This document shows positions 49,516 to 57,679 of a DNA stretch of 64,000 bases, piece after piece; position 1 is the stretch's first letter; the number at the start of each line of letters is the position of its first letter. The DNA is taken from NCBI RefSeq assembly GCF_020042665.1, contig NZ_CP083376.1, positions 1,214,001-1,278,000 of the forward strand, read 5' to 3'. The translations under genes and the position numbers were made by a program. The notes under the pieces are model-generated. The model did not search any database and had not been told where the DNA came from. It worked only from the letters and a program-made list of their open reading frames with translations. The DNA is from Pseudoxanthomonas sp. X-1. Its GTDB lineage: Bacteria; Pseudomonadota; Gammaproteobacteria; Xanthomonadales; Xanthomonadaceae.

Positions 49516-49986
49516 TCAGAAGCTGCGTTCGAAGCGCAGCGGGCCGCCGCCGAGGTCGCTGGCCACGTCCAGTTCGAAGCGCAGCGTGTCGTGCGGGCTG
49601 ATCTCCACGCTGCCGACCTGATCGACCGCATCGCCCGTGCGCACCGGTTTGAAGGTGATCTGCTGGCGGCGGCCGGACAGGTCCACCGCCACGCCGCGCA
49701 CGCTGCCCTGGACCGGCACCTCGTCATCGCCCTGCCGCTGCCGCAACGCCACGATCACCAGCGCCCGGCCCGCGCCGCGGTCCAGCCCGTAGGCCTGCGC
49801 CGCCGATTCGGGCAGCGCCAGGCTGGGCAGCGCGTTGTAGCGCACCTGCAGCGCGCCCAGCGTCCGCACGCTGTCCACCGGCGCCACCGGCTGCACGCGC
49901 TGCGGCGCCTGCCCGCCCGAACAGGCCGCCAGTGCCAGCAGGCTCGCCAGCGGCAGAACCCAGCGCGAGGGCAGACGCACGGTCAT
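49516..49986 (-). CDS. DUF4426 lipoprotein
   Basis: A 156-residue protein starting MTVRLPSRWVLPLASLLALA and then a lipobox LAAC. The mature domain has LGALQVRYNALPSLALPESA, AYGLDRGAGRALVIVALRQR and QITFKPVRTGDAVDQVGSVE, ending HDTLRFELDV. It matches the DUF4426 family, whose genes cluster with proC and yggS in Pseudomonas and Xanthomonadaceae. Function is unknown. It follows proC by 5 bases on the same strand. Confidence 0.82.
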   Translation of the reverse strand: MTVRLPSRWVLPLASLLALAACSGGQAPQRVQPVAPVDSVRTLGALQVRYNALPSLALPESAAQAYGLDRGAGRALVIVALRQRQGDDEVPVQGSVRGVAVDLSGRRQQITFKPVRTGDAVDQVGSVEISPHDTLRFELDVASDLGGGPLRFERSF

Positions 49987-49991
49987 CGCGG

Positions 49992-50843
49992 TCAGTCGTT
50001 GGCCGCCGACAGCTCGCCGCCGCGCCGTGCGGCCGCGGCGATGGCCTGCGCGGTCAGCGCCTCGAAGCCGCCGGCCTGGAAGGTCTCGATCGCGGCCTGG
50101 GTGGTGCCGTTGGGCGAGGTCACGCGCCGCCGCAGTTCGGCCGGCGGCTCGCCGGCCTCGGTCAGCATGCGCGCCGCGCCGAGGATCGTCTGCAGGGTCA
50201 GCGTGCGCGCGGCCTGGGCAGGCAGGCCTTGCGCGATGCCCGCCGCCTCCATCGCCTCGGCCAGCAGGAACACATAGGCCGGGCCGCTGCCGGAGACCGC
50301 GGTGACCGCATCCATCTGCGCCTCGGTGTCGATCCACACGGTCGGGCCAGCGCTGGAGAGCAGGGCATCGGTGCGCGCGCGTCCGGCTTCGTCGACCTGC
50401 TGCGTGGCGAACAGCCCCGTCACGCCCGCCCCCAGCATCGCCGGGGTGTTGGGCATGGCGCGCACCACCGCGGCCTCGCCACCCAGCCAGCGCGAGAGCT
50501 GCGCGGCGGTGATGCCGGCGGCGATCGAGACCACCAGCGGCCTGGCCGACTGCGCCGCACCGGCCAGGCCCTCACACACTCCGCGCATCACCTGCGGCTT
50601 GACCGCGAACAGCCACAGCGAGGCGCCCTGCACGGCCTCGCCGGCCTCCGCGAACACCTGCACGCCGAACTGCCGTGCCAGGCCCTCGCGCAGCTCGGCC
50701 ACCGGCTCGGCCACGCGGATGCTGGCCGCTGCCGTCCCGCGCGCGATCAGTCCTCCGATCAGGCTGCGCGCCATGTTGCCGCCGCCAATGAAGGCAACCG
50801 TGTCGGCGGCCGGCGCAGCGGATTCGGAATTCGATACGGTCAT
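49992..50843 (-). CDS. proC: Pyrroline-5-carboxylate reductase
   Basis: Final step of proline synthesis, using NAD(P)H. The 283-residue product has the Rossmann start TVAFIGGGNMARSLIGGLIA, FAVKPQVMRGVCEGL, VVRAMPNTPAMLGAGVTGLF, and the signature AVSGSGPAYVFLLAEAMEAA. The ending includes RRVTSPNGTTQAAIETFQ. Family cofactor and substrate residues all look intact. It lies between the yggS gene and DUF4426 on the same strand. Confidence 0.97.
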   Translation of the reverse strand: MTVSNSESAAPAADTVAFIGGGNMARSLIGGLIARGTAAASIRVAEPVAELREGLARQFGVQVFAEAGEAVQGASLWLFAVKPQVMRGVCEGLAGAAQSARPLVVSIAAGITAAQLSRWLGGEAAVVRAMPNTPAMLGAGVTGLFATQQVDEAGRARTDALLSSAGPTVWIDTEAQMDAVTAVSGSGPAYVFLLAEAMEAAGIAQGLPAQAARTLTLQTILGAARMLTEAGEPPAELRRRVTSPNGTTQAAIETFQAGGFEALTAQAIAAAARRGGELSAAND

Positions 50844-50960
50844 GGAGGCCTGATGCTCGGTGCGGTAAGGGATCGCCCGGATTATCGCCGTTCCCGGCGC
50901 CCCCATGGGGACGCCGCCTGTTGGCGTCTGTTTCCCTTTCGAAGCCTCTTCCCCCTTCCT

Positions 50961-51027
50961 GTGGGAGCCGCCACGGCGGCGATGGGGCTTTCCCGGTAGA
51001 GCCTCTCGCCGCCATGGCCGCTCCCAC
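50961..51027 (+). repeat. Long inverted repeat between yggS and proC
   Basis: The left arm 50961-50982 starts GTGGGAGCCGCCACGGCGGC. The right arm 51006-51027 is its near reverse complement (two mismatches, GTGGGAGCGGCCATGGCGGC and on). The loop is 23 bases. GTGGGAGCGGCCATGGC-type palindromes are a common dispersed repeat in Xanthomonadaceae and Pseudomonas. It lies in the yggS-proC mRNA, 6 bases beyond the yggS stop. Confidence 0.8.
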
Positions 51028-51033
51028 CAGGCT

Positions 51034-51714
51034 TCAGGCCTTGGCCGGCCGCGCGCCGAACAGTGCAGTCCCCACCCGCACCATGGTCGCCCCCTCGGCC
51101 ACGGCCAGCGCGCAGTCCTCGCTCATCCCCATCGACAGCGTATCCACGTCCGCATGGCGGGCCGCCAGCGCGACGAACAGCGCTTTCATCCGCACGAACG
51201 CCGCCCGGCGCAGCGCCGGATCCTCGTGCGGCGCCGGGATCGCCATCAGCCCGCGCAGCGCCAGCCGCGGCTGCGCGGCGACCGCCTCGGCCAGCGCCTC
51301 GACCGCCTCCGGCGCGCAGCCATGCTTGCTCGATTCATCGTCGATGTTGACCTGGATCAGCACATTGAGCGGCCCGCGCTGCGGGGCACGCGCCGCCGCC
51401 AGGGCCGCGACCAGCTTGGGACGGTCCACCGTCTGCACCCAGTCGAACAGTTCGGCCGCCAGCGCCGCCTTGTTCGACTGCAGATGGCCGATCAGATGCC
51501 ACTCCAGTGCCAGCGTGGACAGCTCGGCCCGCTTGGCCTGCGCCTCCTGCACATAGTTCTCGCCGAACACGCGCTGGCCCGCGGCGGCCAGCTCGGCCAC
51601 CGCCTGCGCCGGCTGGAACTTGGACACGGCCACCAGCGTGGGCATGGGCCGCTTGGCCGCGTCGGCCGCGTTCCGCAGCCTGTTCAGGGTGTCGCTCAGA
51701 CGCTCGGAAAGCAC
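51034..51714 (-). CDS. yggS: YggS-family PLP-binding protein
   Basis: A PLP homeostasis protein with an alanine-racemase-like barrel. The 226-residue product has TLVAVSKFQPAQAVAELAAA (PLP Lys in S-K), RVFGENYVQEAQAKRAEL, WHLIGHLQSNKAALAAEL, VLIQVNIDDESSKHG, and the phosphate-binding LSMGMSEDCALAVAEGATMV. The start is set at GTG 51714 because upstream codons would run through the pilT promoter; a frame-open ATG at 51798 is less likely. Divergent from pilT, as in Pseudomonas. Confidence 0.93.
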   Translation of the reverse strand: MLSERLSDTLNRLRNAADAAKRPMPTLVAVSKFQPAQAVAELAAAGQRVFGENYVQEAQAKRAELSTLALEWHLIGHLQSNKAALAAELFDWVQTVDRPKLVAALAAARAPQRGPLNVLIQVNIDDESSKHGCAPEAVEALAEAVAAQPRLALRGLMAIPAPHEDPALRRAAFVRMKALFVALAARHADVDTLSMGMSEDCALAVAEGATMVRVGTALFGARPAKA

Positions 51715-51728
51715 GGTAGACCGGCCCG

Positions 51729-51756
51729 TTGGCAGTGTCGGGAAGGGCGCTATACT
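51729..51756 (+). promoter_or_regulatory. Sigma-70 type promoter of pilT
   Basis: TTGGCA (51729-51734) and TATACT (51751-51756) are separated by 16 bases, 60 bases upstream of the pilT ATG. It is a strong match in both hexamers. Confidence 0.7.
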
Positions 51757-51815
51757 GCCTTTCGGGGATGTAGGGTTCCAGTTCGCGACACTTTTCACAG
51801 GGGCAAACCAGACGC

Positions 51816-52853
51816 ATGGATATCGCCGAACTACTGGCCTTCTCGGTCAAGAACAAGGCCTCGGACCTGCATCTGTCCGCCGGGCTGCCGCCGATGATCC
51901 GCGTGGATGGCGACGTGCGTCGCATCAACATCCCCGCCCTGGACCACAAGCAGGTCCACGCGCTGGTCTACGACATCATGTCGGACAAGCAGCGCCGCGA
52001 CTACGAGGAGTTCCTCGAGGTCGACTTCTCCTTCGAGATCCCCTCGCTGGCGCGCTTCCGCGTCAACGCCTTCAACCAGAACCGCGGCGCCGGCGCCGTG
52101 TTCCGCACCATCCCGTCCGAGGTGCTGACCCTGGAGGACCTGGCCTGCCCGCCGCTGTTCCGCGAGATGGTGCAGCAGCCGCAGGGCCTGATCCTGGTGA
52201 CCGGGCCGACCGGCTCGGGCAAGTCGACCACGCTGGCGGCGATGATCGACTACATCAACAAGAGCGAATACGGCCACATCCTCACCGTCGAGGACCCGAT
52301 CGAATTCGTCCACACCTCGCAGAAATGCCTGATCAACCAGCGCGAGGTGCACCGCGACACGCACGGCTTCAACGAAGCGCTGCGCTCGGCGCTGCGCGAA
52401 GACCCCGACTACATCCTGGTCGGCGAGTTGCGCGACCTGGAAACCATCCGCCTGGCGCTGACCGCCGCGGAGACCGGCCACCTGGTGTTCGGCACCCTGC
52501 ACACCAGCTCGGCGGCCAAGACCATCGACCGCATCATCGACGTGTTCCCCGCCGGCGAGAAGCCGATGGTGCGCTCGATGCTGTCCGAATCGCTGCGCGC
52601 GGTGATCAGCCAGGCGCTGCTGAAGAAGGTCGGCGGCGGCCGCACCGCCGCCTGGGAAATCATGGTCGGCACCCCGGCCATCCGCAACCTGATCCGCGAG
52701 GACAAGGTCGCGCAGATGTATTCGGCCATCCAGACCGGCCAGCAGTACGGCATGATGACCCTGGACCAGCACCTCCAGGACCTGGTCAAGCGCAGCCAGA
52801 TCACGCGCCACCAGGCCAAGGAATACGCCAAGGACAAGCGGTTGTTTGAGTAG
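51816..52853 (+). CDS. pilT: Type IV pilus retraction ATPase PilT
   Basis: Hexameric motor that depolymerises type IV pili and drives twitching motility. The 345-residue product has MDIAELLAFSVKNKASDLHL and Walker A TGPTGSGKSTTLAAMIDYIN. It also has the Asp box ILTVEDPIEFVHTSQ, Walker B PDYILVGELRDLETIRLALT, the His box AAETGHLVFGTLHTSSAAKT, and the AIRNLIREDK segment characteristic of PilT. It is followed by pilU after a gap that holds a 22-bp perfect hairpin. Confidence 0.97.
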   Translation: MDIAELLAFSVKNKASDLHLSAGLPPMIRVDGDVRRINIPALDHKQVHALVYDIMSDKQRRDYEEFLEVDFSFEIPSLARFRVNAFNQNRGAGAVFRTIPSEVLTLEDLACPPLFREMVQQPQGLILVTGPTGSGKSTTLAAMIDYINKSEYGHILTVEDPIEFVHTSQKCLINQREVHRDTHGFNEALRSALREDPDYILVGELRDLETIRLALTAAETGHLVFGTLHTSSAAKTIDRIIDVFPAGEKPMVRSMLSESLRAVISQALLKKVGGGRTAAWEIMVGTPAIRNLIREDKVAQMYSAIQTGQQYGMMTLDQHLQDLVKRSQITRHQAKEYAKDKRLFE

Positions 52854-52862
52854 TGGGGATTG

Positions 52863-52953
52863 GGGATTCGGGATTGGGGATTCGTAAAAAGCGCTCCTCT
52901 TCCCGATCCCGTCGTCCGCTCCTGCCAATCCCGAATCCCCAATCCCGAATCCC
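52863..52953 (+). repeat. 22-bp perfect inverted repeat (heptamer type) between pilT and pilU
   Basis: The left arm 52863-52884 starts GGGATTCGGGATTGGGGATT and the right arm 52932-52953 is its exact reverse complement. The loop is 47 bases and includes CGCTCCTCTTCCCGATCCC. The arms are built from the same GGGATTC/GGGATTG heptamers as the array at 6423. The hairpin starts 10 bases after the pilT stop and ends 8 bases before the AAGGAG ribosome-binding site of pilU (52961-52966), so it may modulate pilU expression or mRNA stability. Confidence 0.88.
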
Positions 52954-52971
52954 AGCTCCGAAGGAGCAAGC

Positions 52972-54102
52972 ATGAGCGCCATCGACTTCACTTCGTTCCT
53001 CAAGCTGATGGCGCATCAGAAGGCGTCGGATCTGTTCATCACCTCGGGCATGCCGCCGTCGATCAAGGTCCACGGCAAGCTCACCCCGATCACGCAGACG
53101 CCGCTGACGCCGCAGCAGTCGCGCGACCTGGTGCTCAACGTCATGACCCCCGCCCAGCGCGAGGAGTTCGAGAAGACCCACGAGTGCAACTTCGCCATCG
53201 GCGTGGCCGGCGTGGGCCGCTTCCGCGTGAGCTGCTTCTATCAGCGCAACCAGGTGGGCATGGTGCTGCGCCGGATCGAGACCAAGATCCCCAGCGTCGA
53301 TGAGCTCAACCTGCCGCCGGTCATCAAGACCCTGGCGATGACCAAGCGCGGCATCATCATTTTCGTCGGCGCCACCGGCACCGGCAAGTCGACCTCGCTG
53401 GCGGCGATGATCGGCTACCGCAACCAGAACTCGACCGGCCACATCATCACCATCGAGGACCCGATCGAATTCGTGCACAAGCACGAGGGCTGCATCATCA
53501 CCCAGCGCGAGGTCGGCATCGACACCGACAGCTGGGAGAACGCGCTGAAGAACACCCTGCGCCAGGCGCCGGACGTGATCATGATCGGCGAGGTGCGCAC
53601 CCGCGAGGGCATGGACCACGCCATCTCCTTCGCCGAGACCGGCCACCTGGTGCTGTGCACCCTGCATGCCAACAACGCCAACCAGGCGATGGACCGCATC
53701 ATCAACTTCTTCCCCGAGGACCGCCGCAGCCAGCTGCTGATGGACCTCTCGCTCAACCTCAAGGGCGTGGTCGCCCAGCAGCTGGTGCCGACCCCGGACG
53801 GCAAGGCGCGCCGGGTGGCGATGGAGATCATGCTGGGCACGCCGCTGATCCAGGACTACATCCGCGAGGGCGAGATCCACAAGCTCAAGGAAGTGATGAA
53901 GGAGTCCACCAACCTGGGCATGAAGACCTTCGACCAGAGCCTGTTCGAGCTCTACCAGGCCGGCGAGATCTCCTACGAGGACGCCCTGCGCTACGCCGAC
54001 TCGCAGAACGAGGTGCGCCTGCGCATCAAGCTGGCCCAGGGCGGCGACGCCCGCACCCTGGCCCAGGGGCTGGACGGCGTCGAGGTCGCCGAGGCGCGCT
54101 GA
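52972..54102 (+). CDS. pilU: Type IV pilus retraction-associated ATPase PilU
   Basis: A PilT paralogue that supports retraction. The 376-residue product starts MSAIDFTSFLKLMAHQKASD. It has Walker A GATGTGKSTSLAAMIGYRNQ, Asp box IITIEDPIEFVHKHE, Walker B PDVIMIGEVRTREGMDHAIS, and His box AETGHLVLCTLHANNANQAM. The C-terminal extension (EVRLRIKLAQGGDARTLAQG) is typical of PilU rather than PilT. It follows pilT by 118 bases and is the last conserved gene before the AT-richer RHS island. Confidence 0.96.
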   Translation: MSAIDFTSFLKLMAHQKASDLFITSGMPPSIKVHGKLTPITQTPLTPQQSRDLVLNVMTPAQREEFEKTHECNFAIGVAGVGRFRVSCFYQRNQVGMVLRRIETKIPSVDELNLPPVIKTLAMTKRGIIIFVGATGTGKSTSLAAMIGYRNQNSTGHIITIEDPIEFVHKHEGCIITQREVGIDTDSWENALKNTLRQAPDVIMIGEVRTREGMDHAISFAETGHLVLCTLHANNANQAMDRIINFFPEDRRSQLLMDLSLNLKGVVAQQLVPTPDGKARRVAMEIMLGTPLIQDYIREGEIHKLKEVMKESTNLGMKTFDQSLFELYQAGEISYEDALRYADSQNEVRLRIKLAQGGDARTLAQGLDGVEVAEAR

Positions 54103-54130
54103 GCTATGATTACAGGGAGGTTTTCTGAAG

Positions 54131-55054
54131 ATGGGCTTGAGGATTTTTCTCGGTATCTTGCTCTCGATTCAGTTGTTCGCGGCTAAGACGCAAACGGTCG
54201 AGTACATTCACACCGATGCATTGGGTACGCCCGTAGCCGTTACGGATGCGGGTGGCAATGTCGTTGAGCGTAGCGAATATGCGCCGTATGGTGGACTGCT
54301 GAACCGTCCAGCGCTCGATGGTCCGGGATTTACCGGGCATGTGCAGGATGCTGTGACTGGCTTGGTCTACATGCAGCAGCGCTACTACGACCCAACGCTG
54401 GGAAGAACGCTCAGTGTGGATCCGGTAACGGCGTACAGCAGCAACGACATGCGTCATTTCAATGCCTACGCTTACGCATACAATAATCCTTATCGCTTTA
54501 TTGACCTGGACGGCCGCAGTGCATGTCCTGGAAGCAGTCGACTCAGTTGCATTCAATCTGACACTTACAATGCCGATAGGTCTACTGGGCAGACCGCTCA
54601 AGTGTCCGAACCAGTTGGCAGGACGATGGTTGAGCAAAAGAGTGCTGTTGCCGTCACCGGCGGAACAAAAGAAAAGATCGGCTTTGTAGTGCCAGCCGAG
54701 GGGGGTGGCCATATGGTCAAGGTGGCGCAAGACGCGATCACGGGAAGCACGTCGCGGACTGACACCGCGTCGGCCAAAATTCCTTTGGATGCCGAAGCAG
54801 TAATTCATGGGCACATCGATGGGCGATCAGATGGCGTTATTAGCCCGGCGGACGCTGCCCCTCTCAGACAGGGGCTTCCTAATGGTGTGGTTAGTGAAGG
54901 TCGAGTCGGTGTTACGGAAATTATCAGTGGACGACTTCAATTCCGCATGCTTGATGGGCGAATGACGCAACACGAGTCAAGCATGCTACAGAAGAGCCTG
55001 GATCGGCAGCAGCGGCAGCCTGAGTTCATGAAGCCTGAGGTCGTCACACCATGA
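54131..55054 (+). CDS. Short secreted RHS-core protein with JAMM-like C-terminal toxin domain
   Basis: A 307-residue protein beginning with a signal peptide (about 1-20, MGLRIFLGILLSIQLFAA). An RHS-repeat associated core follows (about 24-130: YIHTDALGTPVAVTDAGGNV, QQRYYDPTLGRTLSVDPVTA, YAYNNPYRFIDLDGR). The C-terminal variable domain (about 131-307) holds His226-G-His228-x9-Ser238-P-A-Asp241, the H-x-H-x(n)-S-x-x-D zinc motif of JAMM/JAB peptidases, suggesting a JAB-like toxin. It lacks the long RHS shell, so it is a mini-RHS. Composition is far AT-richer than neighbours (two sampled 60-base lines are 48-50% GC). The ribosome-binding site is GGGAGG (54115-54120). Confidence 0.8.
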   Translation: MGLRIFLGILLSIQLFAAKTQTVEYIHTDALGTPVAVTDAGGNVVERSEYAPYGGLLNRPALDGPGFTGHVQDAVTGLVYMQQRYYDPTLGRTLSVDPVTAYSSNDMRHFNAYAYAYNNPYRFIDLDGRSACPGSSRLSCIQSDTYNADRSTGQTAQVSEPVGRTMVEQKSAVAVTGGTKEKIGFVVPAEGGGHMVKVAQDAITGSTSRTDTASAKIPLDAEAVIHGHIDGRSDGVISPADAAPLRQGLPNGVVSEGRVGVTEIISGRLQFRMLDGRMTQHESSMLQKSLDRQQRQPEFMKPEVVTP

Positions 55055-55476
55055 TGGTGAAATCGCTGTGCGTGATCGTGCTCTGTGCTGGGCTTTCGGC
55101 TTGCAACTCTCTCGGTGCGGCTGAGGGCGATACTCCGGTAGATGAAACCTTCCTCGAAGTGGCTCGAAACCCAGACAAGTTCGCTGGACAGGTCGTGACG
55201 TTGCGTGCCTGGATAAGCGTTCGTCATGAAGACAACAACCTGTGGGCCACGTTAAAGGACCACGAAAATTGGGAAACAAGGCGCTGTATATCTTTGGTGA
55301 ATTACAGTTCGTTGGAAGGTATGGAGGCGGCCATGGATGGCCACTTTGTCCAGATCACGGGTACCGTGATCGATGATGCATCCAAAAGCGGAACCGTGCT
55401 TCGGCTCGGCTCTTGCAGGGATGTGGCCCTGGAAATAGCAGGACCGTCGTCGATTAAGTTGATCGCCCCCCAGTAA
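55051..55476 (+). CDS. Small lipoprotein, probable immunity partner of the RHS toxin
   Basis: A 141-residue protein starting MMVKSLCVIVLCAGLSACNS with lipobox LSAC (Cys18). The mature part has an OB-like pattern (VARNPDKFAGQVVTLRAWIS; MDGHFVQITGTVIDD) and two further cysteines. It overlaps the RHS gene stop by 4 bases (ATGA) and shares its low-GC composition (one sampled 60-base line is 42% GC), so the two were probably acquired together. A periplasmic lipoprotein is a suitable inhibitor for a Sec-exported toxin. No family is recognised; the role is inferred from position. Confidence 0.7.
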   Translation: MMVKSLCVIVLCAGLSACNSLGAAEGDTPVDETFLEVARNPDKFAGQVVTLRAWISVRHEDNNLWATLKDHENWETRRCISLVNYSSLEGMEAAMDGHFVQITGTVIDDASKSGTVLRLGSCRDVALEIAGPSSIKLIAPQ

Positions 55477-55612
55477 CTGGAGCTTGGGCCGGATAGCCAA
55501 AGGGCATATTGCTTAACTTCGGGGACGTGGGCACGACTCCAAGAGCCCTTTGCGTAACGAAAGTCGCGGCCGGGCCGGTAGACTGCACTGACCCCCATCG
55601 CTCGCCGCTGCC

Positions 55613-56371
55613 GTGACGCCTGCCAAGCCGCCTTCCGACGCTTCTGCCCTCGATACGCTTGCGCAGGAGATCGGCCTGGACGATGGCGGCGCCGATCATT
55701 CGCCGCCGGGCGTGGTGGTCACCTCGGGGCCGCTGACGCCGCCGCCGGATTCGGAAGGCACGGTGGTCGATGATCGGGCGTTCCACCACTCGGTGGCCGA
55801 GGACGTGCAGGGGATGGTGCTGGCCACGCTGACCGCCTCGCTGGGGCTGGCGGTGTTCGCCAAGGGCGGGCTGATGATCGGCGGCATGGCGGGCGTGGCC
55901 TTCCTGGCGCACTACGCCTTCGGCTGGAACTTCGGCCTGCTGTTCGTGCTGGTGAACTTGCCGTTCTACTGGCTCTCGGTGCGGCGCATGGGCTGGGAGT
56001 TCACCCTCAAGACCTTCGTGGCGGTCGGCGCCTGCGGCGTGCTCACCGACCTGCTGCCGCACTGGGCGCCGTACGCGCGGATGACGCCGCTGTACTCGGC
56101 GCTGGTCGGTGGCGCGCTGGTCGGCATGGGCATCCTGTTCTTCATCCGCCACCACGCCAGCCTGGGCGGTGTGGGCATCCTGGCCGTCTACCTGCAGCGC
56201 ACGCGCGGCATCAGCGCGGGCAAGGTACAGATGACCTTCGATGCGGTGCTGATGGGCGTCGCCTGCTTCACGCTGGCGCCGTCGAAGGTGCTGTACTCGG
56301 CGCTGGGCGCGGTGGTGCTGAGCCTGGTGCTGATGTTCAACCATCGGCCGCATCGGTACATGGGTGTGTGA
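55613..56371 (+). CDS. YitT/DUF161-family membrane protein
   Basis: A 252-residue membrane protein. About 55 N-terminal residues are Asp/Pro-rich and cytoplasmic-looking (SPPGVVVTSGPLTPPPDSEG). Five to six helices follow, for example VLATLTASLGLAVFAKGGLM and ALVGGALVGMGILFFIRHHA. The GGLMIGGMAGVAFLAHYAFG and GGVGILAVYLQRTRGISAGK segments are typical of the YitT (DUF161) family, whose transport role is uncertain. It starts at a GTG (55613). It is a single gene after a 136-base gap, in which nothing is seen. Confidence 0.85.
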   Translation: MTPAKPPSDASALDTLAQEIGLDDGGADHSPPGVVVTSGPLTPPPDSEGTVVDDRAFHHSVAEDVQGMVLATLTASLGLAVFAKGGLMIGGMAGVAFLAHYAFGWNFGLLFVLVNLPFYWLSVRRMGWEFTLKTFVAVGACGVLTDLLPHWAPYARMTPLYSALVGGALVGMGILFFIRHHASLGGVGILAVYLQRTRGISAGKVQMTFDAVLMGVACFTLAPSKVLYSALGAVVLSLVLMFNHRPHRYMGV

Positions 56372-56504
56372 CGTCCCGCGGGCGCCGGGTAGCGGCCGAC
56401 TGATCTGGTGGAAGGATCCCATTCGTGGGAGCGCCCGTGGGGCGAGGAACTTCGCGGGCATCCATCACGCACCCGCGAGCCCGCTCTTGAAAGCGTGATT
56501 GCGA

Positions 56505-57371
56505 TCAGGCTTCGATCCGCCGACGCAGGGACTGCGCATCGAAAGGCGCATGGACCTTGGCGTCGTTGTCGAAGTAGCAGTAGACGTCGCGCGATGACCT
56601 GCGCGGAGGCGCCAGTGAAGCGAACTTGCGTGGATCGGCCGCTTCGCCGCCGTTCGCCCAGTGCCGGATCCGGGCCGCCCAGTGGTCGAGCGCGGCATCG
56701 CTGTAGCCGCTGGCATACAGCTCCGTGTCGCCGTGCAGGCGGATGTAGACGAAGTCGGCGGTGACATCCTCCGCATAGGGATGACGGCCGGCGGTGTCGG
56801 CCACCACCAACGCGACGTTGTGGCGTCGCAGGAGACGGACGAAACGCGGATCGGCGAAGCTGTCATGCCGCACTTCGACCGCGTGGCGCAGCCGGCGCAG
56901 CGGTTGCCGGGGAAGGGCGCAGCGGCCGTCCATCCGCGGCTCGCGGCGCCGGGCCAGCGCCAGCGCCGCGTCGGTGTCCCGCGGCAGCACGTCGAAGAAC
57001 GCAGCGAACAGCGCCTCGTCGAATGCCAGATTCGGCGGGAATTGCCACAGCAGCGGCCCCAGCTTCGTACCCAGGCGCAGCAGGCCGGAGGCGAAGAAGT
57101 TCGCCAGCGGCCGGTCGATATCCCGCAGGCGCTTGATGTGGGTGACGAAGCGGGGGCCCTTGACCGCGAACACGAAGTCGTCCGGCGTCTGCTCCGCCCA
57201 TTGCGCCCAGCTGGACGGAGACTGCAGCGAATAGAAGGAGCCGTTGAGCTCGATGCTGGGAAACGTTGCCGACGCATACTCAAGCTCGCGCCGTTGCACC
57301 AGCCCTTCGGGATAGAACCTGCCGCGCCATCCCGCATAGCGCCAGCCGGAAATGCCGATCCTGATCGTCAT
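56505..57371 (-). CDS. DUF72 domain protein
   Basis: A 288-residue protein of the DUF72 family, a TIM-barrel-like group with unknown activity. It begins IRIGISGWRYAGWRGRFYPE and continues with FPSIELNGSFYSLQSPSSWA, DFVFAVKGPRFVTHIKRL, LLWQFPPNLAFDEALFAAFF, and VEVRHDSFADPRFVRLLRRH. The end contains FVYIRLHGDTELYASGYSDA and the closing VYCYFDNDAKVHAPFDA, all family blocks. The ATG at 57371 is set by the IRIG start; earlier in-frame codons extend into repeat DNA. Confidence 0.88.
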   Translation of the reverse strand: MTIRIGISGWRYAGWRGRFYPEGLVQRRELEYASATFPSIELNGSFYSLQSPSSWAQWAEQTPDDFVFAVKGPRFVTHIKRLRDIDRPLANFFASGLLRLGTKLGPLLWQFPPNLAFDEALFAAFFDVLPRDTDAALALARRREPRMDGRCALPRQPLRRLRHAVEVRHDSFADPRFVRLLRRHNVALVVADTAGRHPYAEDVTADFVYIRLHGDTELYASGYSDAALDHWAARIRHWANGGEAADPRKFASLAPPRRSSRDVYCYFDNDAKVHAPFDAQSLRRRIEA

Positions 57372-57679
57372 GCGTGCAGTGTTGCCTGCGCCGGGCGCGG
57401 ATGAGGTGAAGGGGGGAGGCATCATGAAAAAGCGCAGCGGCGCGGCGAGGCTTTGCCAACAGCGCTTATCGTGGCGACGGGCCGCTCTTTCCACGAGCGG
57501 CTTCGCGGCGTAGGGCTTTCCCGGCAAGGGCACATCGCCGCTGAAGTGGCTCGGACCTGCAGGCGGCCTGACTCCTTTGGCCGTCATTTCCGCGTTCGCG
57601 GGAATGAAGCAACAGCGCAAACGATGAAGTGCTCGTGTTGGCCGGGATGATGCCTGGAGTGAACGACGAAGCGCTGGCG
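57372..57679 (+). other. Intergenic region with a short palindrome
   Basis: A 308-base gap between the DUF72 gene and tag. The only structure recognised is ATTTCCGCG-TT-CGCGGGAAT (57586-57605, one mismatch), a relative of the palindrome at 33188-33207. No supported gene, promoter or terminator is seen in the rest. Confidence 0.5.

Noticed and set aside
54110..54814. A 234-codon minus-strand frame opposite the RHS gene
   Set aside because: No recognisable features, whereas the plus strand has a clear RHS core and signal peptide.
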